From: Alcaligenaceae bacterium
Lineage (GTDB): Bacteria; Pseudomonadota; Gammaproteobacteria; Burkholderiales; Burkholderiaceae_B
Assembly: GCA_012512545.1 (NCBI GenBank)
Contig: JAAZDZ010000318.1
Location: 1-6,222, forward strand
Length of the DNA: 6,222 nucleotides
Direction: 5' to 3'
The translations under genes and the position numbers were made by a program. Shown here piece by piece: positions 1-6,222 of the stretch. Each line of letters starts with the position of its first letter. Positions within the stretch are counted from its first letter, which is position 1. Below the pieces are notes generated by a model. It did no database searches. It saw only the letters and a program-made list of their open reading frames with translations, and was not told where the DNA came from.

Positions 1-388
1 CATACAGGGCCCGCGCAAACCCCCAGTAATCCGCGCGACGGCTTTCCGGTTCGTAGATGGGGCCGGGCGACGCGAATACCCGCGCGGCCTCCCCCCAGCC
101 TATGGTCGAAAAACCGCCGAACAGGCGATCCTGAACAGGCATCTCAGATGCATCGGCCGCCTGGCGCTTGGCCAGCTGGGCCTGCAAGAGTTCGCTTTTG
201 CGGATGACGGGAATGCGGCCCAGCGATTCGCGATCCTGCACATCGCCTGGCTCCACGCCCTGCAGCTGCTGGGCGATGGCCGAAGCGCGTTGCCGGGCCT
301 GTAGCAGGGCCTCCGGCAGCCGCGAGAACAGGTTGTCCTCGCGCTCGGCAACGCCCGCTGTTTCGCGCTGCTCATAATATGTTGTCAT
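1..388 (-). CDS. PaaK-like AMP-forming CoA ligase, N-terminal part (cut by window edge)
   Basis: This is the first 129 codons of a protein that runs off the left edge, starting MTTYYEQRET at the ATG at 388-386. It resembles the N-terminus of the phenylacetate-CoA ligase-like family of adenylate-forming enzymes, which activate a carboxylic acid with ATP and join it to coenzyme A in the cytoplasm. Visible family-like segments are IPVIRKSEL (residues 59-67) and SPGPIYEPES (107-116). The ATP-binding P-loop and catalytic core lie outside the window, so activity cannot be judged. Family members are usually about 400-430 residues. GAGGG at 400-396 lies 7 nt upstream of the ATG and overlaps the livF stop codon, which supports this start. 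The 11-nt gap after livF implies co-transcription and probably coupled translation. The substrate is unknown. Assignment to the PaaK-like group rests on remembered sequence resemblance and on its usual place beside LivF-type ATPases. Confidence 0.85.
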   Translation of the reverse strand, partial: MTTYYEQRETAGVAEREDNLFSRLPEALLQARQRASAIAQQLQGVEPGDVQDRESLGRIPVIRKSELLQAQLAKRQAADASEMPVQDRLFGGFSTIGWGEAARVFASPGPIYEPESRRADYWGFARALY

Positions 389-395
389 GATTCAA

Positions 396-400
396 CCCTC
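396..400 (-). promoter_or_regulatory. Ribosome binding site of the PaaK-like ligase
   Basis: GAGGG lies 7 nt upstream of the ATG at 388. Its first G is also the last base of the livF TAG stop codon. A ribosome finishing livF therefore stops on the initiation site of the next gene, which fits translational coupling. The site fixes the start of the ligase. Confidence 0.7.
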
Positions 401-1233
401 TATGCGAGCCAACGCTTGCGCCGTCTGTAGAACTTGGTGTCGCGGAAGCTCTTGCGCTCGCCACTGGATACGCCCAGGTAGAACTCCTTGACGTCTTCGT
501 TCTCAGCCAGTTCCCGGGCTTCGCCATCCATCATGACGCGACCGTTTTCAAGGATGTAGCCGTAATCCGCATAGCGAAGCGCGATATTGGTGTTTTGTTC
601 AGCCAGCAGGAAGCTGACTTTTTCGCGCTGATTCAGGTCGCGCACGATTTCGAAGATTTCCTCCACGATCTGCGGAGCCAGCCCCATGGAGGGCTCATCC
701 AGCAGAATCATGTTGGGATTGGCCATGAGGGCGCGTCCGATGGCGGTCATTTGCTGTTCGCCGCCCGAGGTATAGCCCGCCTGGCTGCCGCGCCTTTGCT
801 TCAGCCGCGGAAAATACTGATACACGCGTTCAAGGGCAGTTTGGGTGTCGGCCCGTCCCAGGTTGCGCGTATACGCCCCGGTGAGCAGGTTTTCCTCGAC
901 AGTCAGGTGGGCAAAGCAATGCCGCCCTTCCATGACCTGCACCACGCCACGCTTGACGAGATCTGCCGGAGTCAGGCGGTCGATGCGCTCGCCCCGGTAA
1001 TCGATGGAGCCCTTGGTGACATCGCCCCGCTCTGCCTTGAGCAGGTTCGACACGGCCCGCAAGGTCGTCGTCTTGCCCGCTCCATTGGCCCCCAGCAAAG
1101 CCACAATGTGGCCTTCCGGGACCATCAGCGACACCCCTTTTAGAACGAGGATGACATGGTTGTAGATCACCTCGATCCCATTGACGTTCAAAAGAATGTT
1201 GGCGTCTTGCCGCGTCTCGACATTGGTATTCAT
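400..1233 (-). CDS. livF: ABC transporter ATP-binding protein, LivF type
   Basis: This 277-residue ATPase is one of the two cytoplasmic motor subunits of a HAAT-class importer. The Walker A motif GANGAGKT is at residues 48-55, the Q-loop glutamine at Q99, the signature TSGGEQQM at 155-162 and Walker B MILLDEPS at 175-182, with E180 as the likely catalytic base. The usual switch histidine is absent: the segment after Walker B reads LLAEQNTN, as is normal for LivF relatives (EQN in place of EHD). The protein is longer than E. coli LivF (about 237 residues). It carries an N-terminal extension of roughly a dozen residues and a basic C-terminal tail, RKSFRDTKFYRRRKRW, after the ATPase fold. The ATG at 1233 is preceded by AGGTG with an 8-nt spacer. 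A 133-nt gap with a strong stem-loop separates it from the binding-protein gene, and the PaaK-like ligase begins 11 nt downstream. It probably pairs with the LivG-type subunit. Confidence 0.95.
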   Translation of the reverse strand: MNTNVETRQDANILLNVNGIEVIYNHVILVLKGVSLMVPEGHIVALLGANGAGKTTTLRAVSNLLKAERGDVTKGSIDYRGERIDRLTPADLVKRGVVQVMEGRHCFAHLTVEENLLTGAYTRNLGRADTQTALERVYQYFPRLKQRRGSQAGYTSGGEQQMTAIGRALMANPNMILLDEPSMGLAPQIVEEIFEIVRDLNQREKVSFLLAEQNTNIALRYADYGYILENGRVMMDGEARELAENEDVKEFYLGVSSGERKSFRDTKFYRRRKRWLA

Positions 1234-1241
1234 TGATTGTG

Positions 1242-1246
1242 CACCT
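1242..1246 (-). promoter_or_regulatory. Ribosome binding site of livF
   Basis: AGGTG lies 8 nt upstream of the livF ATG at 1233. It is a moderate Shine-Dalgarno match and supports that start. A longer overlapping frame that begins near 1318 has no comparable site and is a shadow. Confidence 0.55.
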
Positions 1247-1310
1247 ATCTATGCCGGGCCCGCGAGCCCGACGCTTATCCACCTGGCGGTCGGCATGCCG
1301 CGCTGATTTG

Positions 1311-1350
1311 CCTGGCACGCAACCACGCTTGCGCCCGGTTGCGTGCCAGG
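1311..1350 (-). promoter_or_regulatory. Perfect 14-bp stem-loop after the binding-protein gene
   Basis: The arms CCTGGCACGCAACC (1311-1324) and GGTTGCGTGCCAGG (1337-1350) are exact reverse complements around a 12-nt loop. In the minus-strand transcript the stem begins 16 nt after the binding-protein TAA. The sequence after the stem reads CAAATCAG, with no U-run, so it is not a canonical intrinsic terminator. The likely role is a 3' end-protecting or partially attenuating hairpin within the operon, which would raise the level of the upstream binding-protein message relative to livF and the ligase. That role is inference; the inverted repeat itself is directly visible. Confidence 0.75.
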
Positions 1351-1366
1351 GCCTGCCCCGAGACGA

Positions 1367-2698
1367 TTAGCTTTCTTTCGAGCAATCGCGCGGTTCGATC
1401 TTCTTCTCGGCGGCATGGCGGGCGCCGTATTCCTTCACCAGCGGGTCAACGAAATCGCGGTTGGACTGATACCAGTCGGAAACAATTTCGAACTTGGAGC
1501 CATCCCACTGAATGATGCGTGCCCAGTCATCGCCCATGTGGTCTTCGCACGACGTGCGCACCGGACGCAGAATGTTGGAGAAGCCGAGTTCCTCAAGACG
1601 CTCCTCAGTGAGGTTGAGGTTCTCGAAACCCCAGCGCACTTGCTCAGGCGTCATGTGCTTGCCCTTGCCGAATTTCTCCTGGGCAGCACGGATGGCCTCA
1701 ACCTGCAGCATGGAAATGATCAGGCCGCGCGTGTGAGCGATGGTGCCAACGGTTGCGGCGCCGGGGCTGGTGCCCTCGCCTTTGTCGTACACGTACGTTT
1801 TGAGGTCTTCGTGCACACGGCCTTCATCGGCACTGTTGTGAACGGTGATGCCGTTATAGCCCTTGGCGATGGCGCCGAGATCCTGGACATCGGTTTCGGA
1901 AGAAGCCCACCAGATGCCGTAGATCTTCTCGCGGGGATACCCTACTGCCTGGGCCTCGCGGATGGAGGTGGGCGTCATGATGCCGGCACTCCACAGCAGG
2001 ATGTAATCAGGACGACGCTGACGGATCTGCAGCCAGGTGGACTTTTGTTCCACACCGGGAGCGGTCACCGGATAAAGCTGCAGTTCAAAGCCGTTGGCCT
2101 TGGCACGCGATTCCAGCAGAGGGATGGGCTCCTTGCCATAGGGCGAATCGTGATAGACCAGGGCGATCTTCTTGCCCTTGAGCTTGTCCTCGCCGCCTTC
2201 CTTCTTGGCGATGTCCTGAATCATGACATCGGCAGCCGTCCAGTAGTTGCCCAGCAGCGGGAAGTTCCACTCGAACACCGTGCCATCGGCCGATTGCGAC
2301 AGGCCATAGCCCATGGTTTCGATGGGAATACCATCGACAATGGCGCGGTCGGACAGGGCGAAGGTAATGCCTGTGGATTGCGTATCGAAGCCCGATGCGC
2401 CGCCACGCGTTGCCTTCATGCGCTCATAGCATTCCACACCACGGTCGGTGGCATAGGCTGTTTCGCATTCCTCGTAAACGATTTTGACGCCGTTGACGCC
2501 GCCATCGCGCGCATTGACGAGCTTGAGGTAATCCTGCTTGCCATCGGCCCATGGAATACCCAGCGGTGCAAATGAACCGGTGCGGTAGGTCAGCAGCGGC
2601 ACGAACTGTTCTTCAGCGGCGAAAGCCGGGGCTGTCGTCCCCACCATGGCCGCCGTAACGGCCGCCATGGCAGCGGCGAATTTGATTTTATGTTTCAT
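1367..2698 (-). CDS. ABC transporter periplasmic substrate-binding protein (type I periplasmic-binding fold, LivK-like)
   Basis: This 443-residue exported protein captures the substrate in the periplasm and delivers it to the permeases. Residues 1-27 are a classical Sec signal peptide: charged MKHKIK, an Ala-rich core, then AFA before AEEQ, with probable cleavage after A27. There is no lipobox cysteine, so it should be soluble. The mature part resembles the Peripla_BP_6 group that sits beside CoA ligases, for example TYRTGSFAPLGIPWADG (38-54) and IALVYHDSPYGKE (178-190). It is longer than E. coli LivK/LivJ (about 370 residues). Four cysteines (C78, C90, C384, C439) could form two disulfides. 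The ATG at 2698 is chosen over an upstream in-frame ATG at 2842 because it starts the signal peptide, has AGGAGG 8 nt upstream, and the longer version would overlap the livM stop. The ligand cannot be read from sequence. The flanking ligases point to a carboxylic acid rather than leucine. Confidence 0.93.
   Translation of the reverse strand: MKHKIKFAAAMAAVTAAMVGTTAPAFAAEEQFVPLLTYRTGSFAPLGIPWADGKQDYLKLVNARDGGVNGVKIVYEECETAYATDRGVECYERMKATRGGASGFDTQSTGITFALSDRAIVDGIPIETMGYGLSQSADGTVFEWNFPLLGNYWTAADVMIQDIAKKEGGEDKLKGKKIALVYHDSPYGKEPIPLLESRAKANGFELQLYPVTAPGVEQKSTWLQIRQRRPDYILLWSAGIMTPTSIREAQAVGYPREKIYGIWWASSETDVQDLGAIAKGYNGITVHNSADEGRVHEDLKTYVYDKGEGTSPGAATVGTIAHTRGLIISMLQVEAIRAAQEKFGKGKHMTPEQVRWGFENLNLTEERLEELGFSNILRPVRTSCEDHMGDDWARIIQWDGSKFEIVSDWYQSNRDFVDPLVKEYGARHAAEKKIEPRDCSKES
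2644..2670 (-). repeat. 27-bp near-perfect palindrome inside the signal-peptide codons
   Basis: CCATGGC (2644-2650) and GCCATGG (2664-2670) flank a second inverted pair, GCCGT (2652-2656) and ACGGC (2658-2662), centred on base 2657. Twelve of the 13 mirrored positions are complementary; only 2651/2663 mismatch. In the message this covers nt 29-55 of the binding-protein gene (codons 10-19) and could fold into a hairpin just after the initiation region. It may simply reflect Ala-Met-Ala-rich codon use. Confidence 0.5.
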
Positions 2699-2706
2699 CT
2701 CCAAGT

Positions 2707-2712
2707 CCTCCT
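2707..2712 (-). promoter_or_regulatory. Strong ribosome binding site of the binding-protein gene
   Basis: A full consensus AGGAGG lies 8 nt upstream of the ATG at 2698. It is the strongest Shine-Dalgarno match in the window and decides the start codon. It suggests more translation of the binding protein than of the permeases, as periplasmic-binding-protein importers usually need. Confidence 0.85.
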
Positions 2713-2734
2713 GGTGTCTATGCACCGTTTGTGT

Positions 2735-2760
2735 GGCGTGCCGACCGAAGAGTCGGCGCC
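2735..2760 (-). promoter_or_regulatory. Bulged 9-bp stem-loop before the binding-protein gene
   Basis: GGCG (2735-2738) pairs with CGCC (2757-2760), and CCGAC (2741-2745) pairs with GTCGG (2752-2756). This leaves a 2-nt bulge (2739-2740) and a 6-nt loop (2746-2751). The structure sits in the 95-nt gap between livM and the binding-protein gene, downstream of the livM stop and upstream of the AGGAGG site. No U-run follows on the minus-strand transcript, so it is not a standard terminator. It could be a processing or 5'-protecting structure for the binding-protein message. I saw no convincing promoter in the rest of the gap. Confidence 0.55.
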
Positions 2761-2793
2761 GTTTTGCAGATAAATTGCCTGCCCACGCATTGA

Positions 2794-3858
2794 TCAGTGC
2801 GGGAAGGGCCAGATACGCATTTTCTCTTTGCCTATGCTCCACAGCCGGGCCAGACCATGAGGCTCGACAATGAGGAAGAAAACGATCAGCGCGCCGAACA
2901 CCATGTGTTCGATATGGGACGCTGTATCGACTGCCAGAGGCAAGCCCAGCATGGGGGGAATGTTGGTCAGCAAGACCGGCAGCAGCACCATGAACGCTGC
3001 ACCGAAGAAACTGCCCACGATGGAGCCCAGGCCGCCGATGATGACGATGAACAGCAGCTGCAGGGAACGATTGAGGTCAAAGGCCAGGGGTTCCCAGGAG
3101 CCCAGATGCACATAGGCCCACAGAGCGCCAGCCACGCCAATAATGAAAGAGCTGACCGCGAAAGCCGTGAGCTTGGCATAGACCGGGCGGATACCGATCA
3201 CCGCTGCTGCGACGTCCATGTCGCGTATGGCCATCCACTGTCGCCCGATGGCGCCACGCACCAGGTTCTTGGCCAGCAATGCGAACACCACCACAAAGCA
3301 CAGCACGAATATGTAACGCCGCCCAGGCGTCTGGATCGGCAGGCCGAAGAACTCCAGAGCGGGCACCGAAACGTTGCCTGACGACGAATAGTTTGTGAAA
3401 TACGGTATGCGCAGGAATGCCCAATCGACGAAGAACTGCGCTGCCAGCGTGGTGACCGCCAGGTACAACCCGCGGATACGCAAACTGGGAATGCCGAACA
3501 TCACCCCGACCAGCGTAGCGAACACGCCGCCCAAAAGGATTTGAAACAGCAGAGGAAGTTCGGGAATGCGTGCGCCGAAGTTCCACGCGGCATACGCCCC
3601 GACCGCCATAAAAGCGCCCGACCCGATGGAAATCTGCCCGCAATACCCCACCAGGATATTGAGCCCGATGGCCGCCAATGAAAGAATCAGGAAGGGGATC
3701 AGGATGGCCTGAAGAAAATAGTTTGATGCCGCGAAGGGAATCACCAGAAATGCCACCAACAGCAAGCCAATGATGAAGGCGCGATCTTGGCGGATGGGAA
3801 AGATCTGCTGGTCAGCCCTGTATGAACTTTTGAACTGACCGTTCTCACGATAATACAT
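2794..3858 (-). CDS. livM: ABC transporter permease, LivM type
   Basis: This 354-residue inner-membrane protein forms one half of the translocation channel. After a hydrophilic N-terminus (MYYRENGQFK, with a basic stretch to about residue 26) there are hydrophobic segments near 27-44, 48-72, 78-93, 101-121, 130-145, 182-198, 229-251, 266-295 and 316-331. Family-like features are GYCGQISIGSGAFMAVGA (71-88), the cytoplasmic coupling loop around 201-228 (RGAIGRQWMAIRDMD then IGIRP), which should dock on an ATPase subunit, IGGLGSIVGSFFGA (274-287), and the C-terminal EPHGLARLW (332-340). Length is within the usual range for LivM relatives with an N-terminal extension. The ATG at 3858 has a weak AGGT 7 nt upstream. 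It lies 26 nt after livH, and a 95-nt gap with a stem-loop follows it. The fold and role are clear; the substrate is not. Confidence 0.95.
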   Translation of the reverse strand: MYYRENGQFKSSYRADQQIFPIRQDRAFIIGLLLVAFLVIPFAASNYFLQAILIPFLILSLAAIGLNILVGYCGQISIGSGAFMAVGAYAAWNFGARIPELPLLFQILLGGVFATLVGVMFGIPSLRIRGLYLAVTTLAAQFFVDWAFLRIPYFTNYSSSGNVSVPALEFFGLPIQTPGRRYIFVLCFVVVFALLAKNLVRGAIGRQWMAIRDMDVAAAVIGIRPVYAKLTAFAVSSFIIGVAGALWAYVHLGSWEPLAFDLNRSLQLLFIVIIGGLGSIVGSFFGAAFMVLLPVLLTNIPPMLGLPLAVDTASHIEHMVFGALIVFFLIVEPHGLARLWSIGKEKMRIWPFPH

Positions 3859-3884
3859 AGTATCTACCTACCAAGAATGACTCT

Positions 3885-4814
3885 TTACACCCGGTCGATG
3901 ATTTTTTCACCGAACAAGCCCTGGGGACGAAACAGAAGAAACACCAGCGCCAGCACATAGGCGAACCAGATTTCTATACCCCCGCCAACGAATGGCCCCA
4001 AATACACTTCGGACAGCTTTTCGCCCACACCGATGATCAGCCCGCCAATGATGGCGCCGGGTACGGATGTCAGCCCGCCCAGGATGACCACGGGCAGCGC
4101 CCTCAGGGCCGCAGTGGACAAGGTGAATTGCACGCCGTATTTCGAACCCCACACAATGCCTGCGACCAGAGCCACCAGACCGGCGACTGTCCAGACCACC
4201 ACCCAGATGCGGTTAAGCGGGATGCCGATGGATTGCGCAGCCTGGTGATCATCGGCCACGGCCCTCAGGGCGCGCCCCACGGAGGTGTACTGGAAGAAGA
4301 AGGCCAGAGCCGCTACCAGAACGGCTGCCACCAGCGCCGCTGTGAGGTCTTCCATGCTGACAAGCACGCCGCCATCGAAAGTGCTTTCGAAGAGGAAAAG
4401 TGGGTCCTTGGGCATGCCGACATCAATGGAATACACGTTGCTGCCAAAGAATGTCTGGCCGATGCCGTCCAGGAAGTAGCTGATGCCAATGGTGGCCATG
4501 AGCAGGGTCGTGCCTTCCTGATTCACCAGATAACGCAATACGTAGCGTTCAATCAGTACGGCGACCAGCCACATGAAGACCGCGCAGATGATGAAGGCCA
4601 GCGCATTGCCCAGCAGCTTGCTTTCTATGCCAAACCAGATAGGAATCCATTCAGAAAAACGCGCCATGGCCAGTGCAGCGACCAGCACCATGGCTCCTTG
4701 CGCAAAGTTGAAGACGCCCGACGCCTTGAAAATGAGCACAAAGCCCAGCGCGACCAGCGCGTAGAGCATGCCCGACATCAGGCCGCCGAATACTGTTTCC
4801 AGAAAAAAGCCCAT
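3885..4814 (-). CDS. livH: ABC transporter permease, LivH type
   Basis: This 309-residue inner-membrane protein is the second channel subunit and pairs with the LivM-type permease. It opens MGFFLETVFGGLMSGMLYAL, typical of LivH, followed by VALGFVLIFKASGVFNFAQG (21-40). Hydrophobic segments lie near 4-29, 37-52, 68-90, 103-122, 157-175, 204-222, 233-246, 252-265 and 281-295. The cytoplasmic coupling loop covers about 176-203, including YTSVGRALRAVADDHQAA followed by SIGIPLNRIW, and should contact an ATPase subunit. LRALPVVILGGLTSVPGA (237-254) and the C-terminal FRPQGLFG (295-302) are further family landmarks. The ATG at 4814 is supported by AAGGA 8 nt upstream, which overlaps the livG stop codon, so translation is probably coupled to livG across the 11-nt gap. 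Length matches the family, and no damage is visible. Confidence 0.96.
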   Translation of the reverse strand: MGFFLETVFGGLMSGMLYALVALGFVLIFKASGVFNFAQGAMVLVAALAMARFSEWIPIWFGIESKLLGNALAFIICAVFMWLVAVLIERYVLRYLVNQEGTTLLMATIGISYFLDGIGQTFFGSNVYSIDVGMPKDPLFLFESTFDGGVLVSMEDLTAALVAAVLVAALAFFFQYTSVGRALRAVADDHQAAQSIGIPLNRIWVVVWTVAGLVALVAGIVWGSKYGVQFTLSTAALRALPVVILGGLTSVPGAIIGGLIIGVGEKLSEVYLGPFVGGGIEIWFAYVLALVFLLFRPQGLFGEKIIDRV

Positions 4815-4822
4815 GTCCGTCG

Positions 4823-4825
4823 TCC

Positions 4826-4827
<2 letters not shown>
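4823..4827 (-). promoter_or_regulatory. Ribosome binding site of livH, overlapping the livG stop
   Basis: AAGGA lies 8 nt upstream of the livH ATG at 4814. Its first two bases are the last two of the livG TAA stop codon. The overlap fits translational coupling of the ATPase and the permease and supports the chosen livH start. Confidence 0.65.
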
Positions 4828-5620
<793 letters not shown>

Positions 5621-5622
5621 GG

Positions 5623-6222
5623 TTAAGCCGCCTTCTGTGTGTTGCTGGGAAAGACCTTGGCGCCCAGGATGCGCAGGTCAGCGGAAATACGACCGGTACG
5701 GCCATCCTCGAACTTGACTTCGGTTTCGATGAACTGGCTTTCGCGCCCTTCAAAAAGCGCATCCACCAGCACGCCATACTTCTGGGCAATGAAACCGCGA
5801 CGCACTTTGCGGGTGCGTGTGAGCTCATCGTCGTCGGGGTCGAGTTCCTTGTGCAGAATCAGGAAGCGGGCCACCTGCGAAGCGCACAGCTTGGGGTCTT
5901 CTGCCAGATCGGCATTGACCTGTTCGACGCAATCGCGGATGAGTTCCAGAACCTCCTGTTTGCCGGCCAGATCGGTATAGCCCGCGTAAGGCAGCCCGCG
6001 CCGCTCGGCCCAGTTGCCCACCGCTTCCAGATCAATGTTGATGAAGGTGCAGACTTCAGAGCGCCCATCGCCAAACGCAACGGCTTCTTTGATGAAGGGG
6101 AAGAATTTCAGCTTGTTTTCAATGTATTTGGGCGCGAACAGGCTGCCATCGGCCAGCTTGCCGACATCCTTGGCGCGGTCAATGATTTTGAGCTGACCAT
6201 CGGTATCCAGATAACCCGCATC
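5623..6222 (-). CDS. Long-chain-type AMP-forming acyl-CoA synthetase, C-terminal part (cut by window edge)
   Basis: The frame is open from the right edge to the TAA at 5625-5623 and gives the last 199 residues of an adenylate-forming acid:CoA ligase. The fragment begins DAGYLDTDGQLKIIDRAKDV; IIDRAKD (fragment residues 13-19) is the hinge (A8) motif between the large N-terminal and small C-terminal domains. LADGSLFAPKYIEN (23-36) resembles the long-chain (FadD15/ACSL-like) branch, in which this segment reads G-x-x-x-x-P-x-x-IE. LTRTRKVRRGF (134-144) lies where the C-terminal catalytic lysine is expected, with K139 the candidate. Any start inside the window, such as the GTG at 6021, is internal. 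The ATP-binding and substrate-pocket regions lie outside, so chain length or aromatic preference cannot be judged. It is first among the genes visible here and ends 2 nt before livG, so enzyme and importer appear to be expressed together. Confidence 0.93.
   Translation of the reverse strand, partial: DAGYLDTDGQLKIIDRAKDVGKLADGSLFAPKYIENKLKFFPFIKEAVAFGDGRSEVCTFINIDLEAVGNWAERRGLPYAGYTDLAGKQEVLELIRDCVEQVNADLAEDPKLCASQVARFLILHKELDPDDDELTRTRKVRRGFIAQKYGVLVDALFEGRESQFIETEVKFEDGRTGRISADLRILGAKVFPSNTQKAA

Larger units (their letters stand above)
1234..1366 (-). other. Intergenic region between the binding-protein gene and livF
   Basis: This 133-nt gap is the widest in the cluster. It contains a perfect 14-bp stem-loop (1311-1350), a 10-bp palindrome CGGCATGCCG (1291-1300), a small 5-bp stem CGGGC/GCCCG with a 6-nt loop (1255-1270) and the livF ribosome binding site. 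No convincing -35/-10 pair was found in the minus-strand direction, and no open frame here looks like a gene. The region is more likely to control transcript stability or readthrough than to start transcription. Confidence 0.6.

Noticed and set aside
1291..1300. The 10-bp palindrome CGGCATGCCG as an operator site
   Set aside because: It is short, isolated and GC-rich, with no nearby promoter and no second copy seen. It is too weak to call as a regulator-binding site.
1311..1350. Reading the 14-bp hairpin as a rho-independent terminator ending the operon before livF
   Set aside because: There is no T-run after the stem on either strand, and the downstream livF and ligase have no visible promoter of their own. 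Partial attenuation or message protection fits better.
1343..2575. A 410-codon open frame on the plus strand opposite the binding-protein gene
   Set aside because: It lies almost wholly antisense to a clearly identified gene, and its translation has no recognisable domain. Long antisense frames are common where codons end in G or C. No ribosome binding site or independent context was seen.
2699..2842. In-frame 48-residue N-terminal extension of the binding protein from an upstream ATG at 2842
   Set aside because: It would overlap the end of livM and place a charged, non-signal sequence before an evident signal peptide. The ATG at 2698 has AGGAGG at ideal spacing.
2797..3381. A 194-codon plus-strand open frame opposite livM
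   Set aside because: The composition is again the antisense image of a hydrophobic membrane protein, with many His, Gln and Asp residues. There is no family resemblance.
4099..4271. Two copies of the 11-base sequence GCCCTCAGGGC (4099-4109 and 4261-4271) within livH
   Set aside because: Both fall on codons for Ala-Leu-Arg-Ala in LivH (residues 182-185 and 236-239 region). The repeat and its symmetry are explained by coding of the same short peptide, and nothing else suggests a protein-binding site.
5623..6021. A separate 132-residue gene starting at the GTG at 6021
   Set aside because: The frame continues upstream without a stop to the window edge, and the upstream codons encode the conserved hinge motif of the same acyl-CoA synthetase. 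The GTG is an internal valine.

Overview
The window is a single-direction gene cluster on the minus strand of a high-GC proteobacterium. Protein resemblance remembered from the families, the moderately high GC, G/C-rich third codon positions and the gene order fit Burkholderiales, most likely near Alcaligenaceae (Bordetella/Achromobacter relatives) or Comamonadaceae. This placement is inference, since no search was run. No RNA genes, insertion sequences, CRISPR arrays or phage genes are visible.

Read in the direction of transcription (right to left), the layout is: (1) 6222-5623, the last 199 codons of a long-chain-type AMP-forming acyl-CoA synthetase; (2) 5620-4826, LivG-type ATPase; (3) 4814-3885, LivH-type permease; (4) 3858-2794, LivM-type permease; (5) 2698-1367, exported substrate-binding protein; (6) 1233-400, LivF-type ATPase; (7) 388-1, the first 129 codons of a PaaK-like (phenylacetate-CoA ligase family) AMP-forming ligase. 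The gaps are 2, 11, 26, 95, 133 and 11 nt. The genes therefore look co-transcribed from a promoter beyond the right edge, and no internal promoter could be supported.

Together genes 2-6 make a complete ABC importer of the hydrophobic/branched-chain amino acid (HAAT) class: a periplasmic binding protein, two different permeases and two different ATPases. Two acyl-CoA ligases from different families flank it. This suggests that the true cargo is a carboxylic acid (aromatic, or a medium/long aliphatic acid) that is imported and then trapped as a CoA thioester, not a branched-chain amino acid.

The two widest gaps lie on either side of the binding-protein gene, and each holds a stem-loop: a bulged 9-bp stem before it and a perfect 14-bp stem after it. 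The binding-protein gene also has the only full AGGAGG ribosome binding site seen. These features fit higher expression of the binding protein than of the membrane and ATPase subunits. The content belongs to a known type of locus. The less described aspects are the RNA structures and the ligase-transporter-ligase arrangement.
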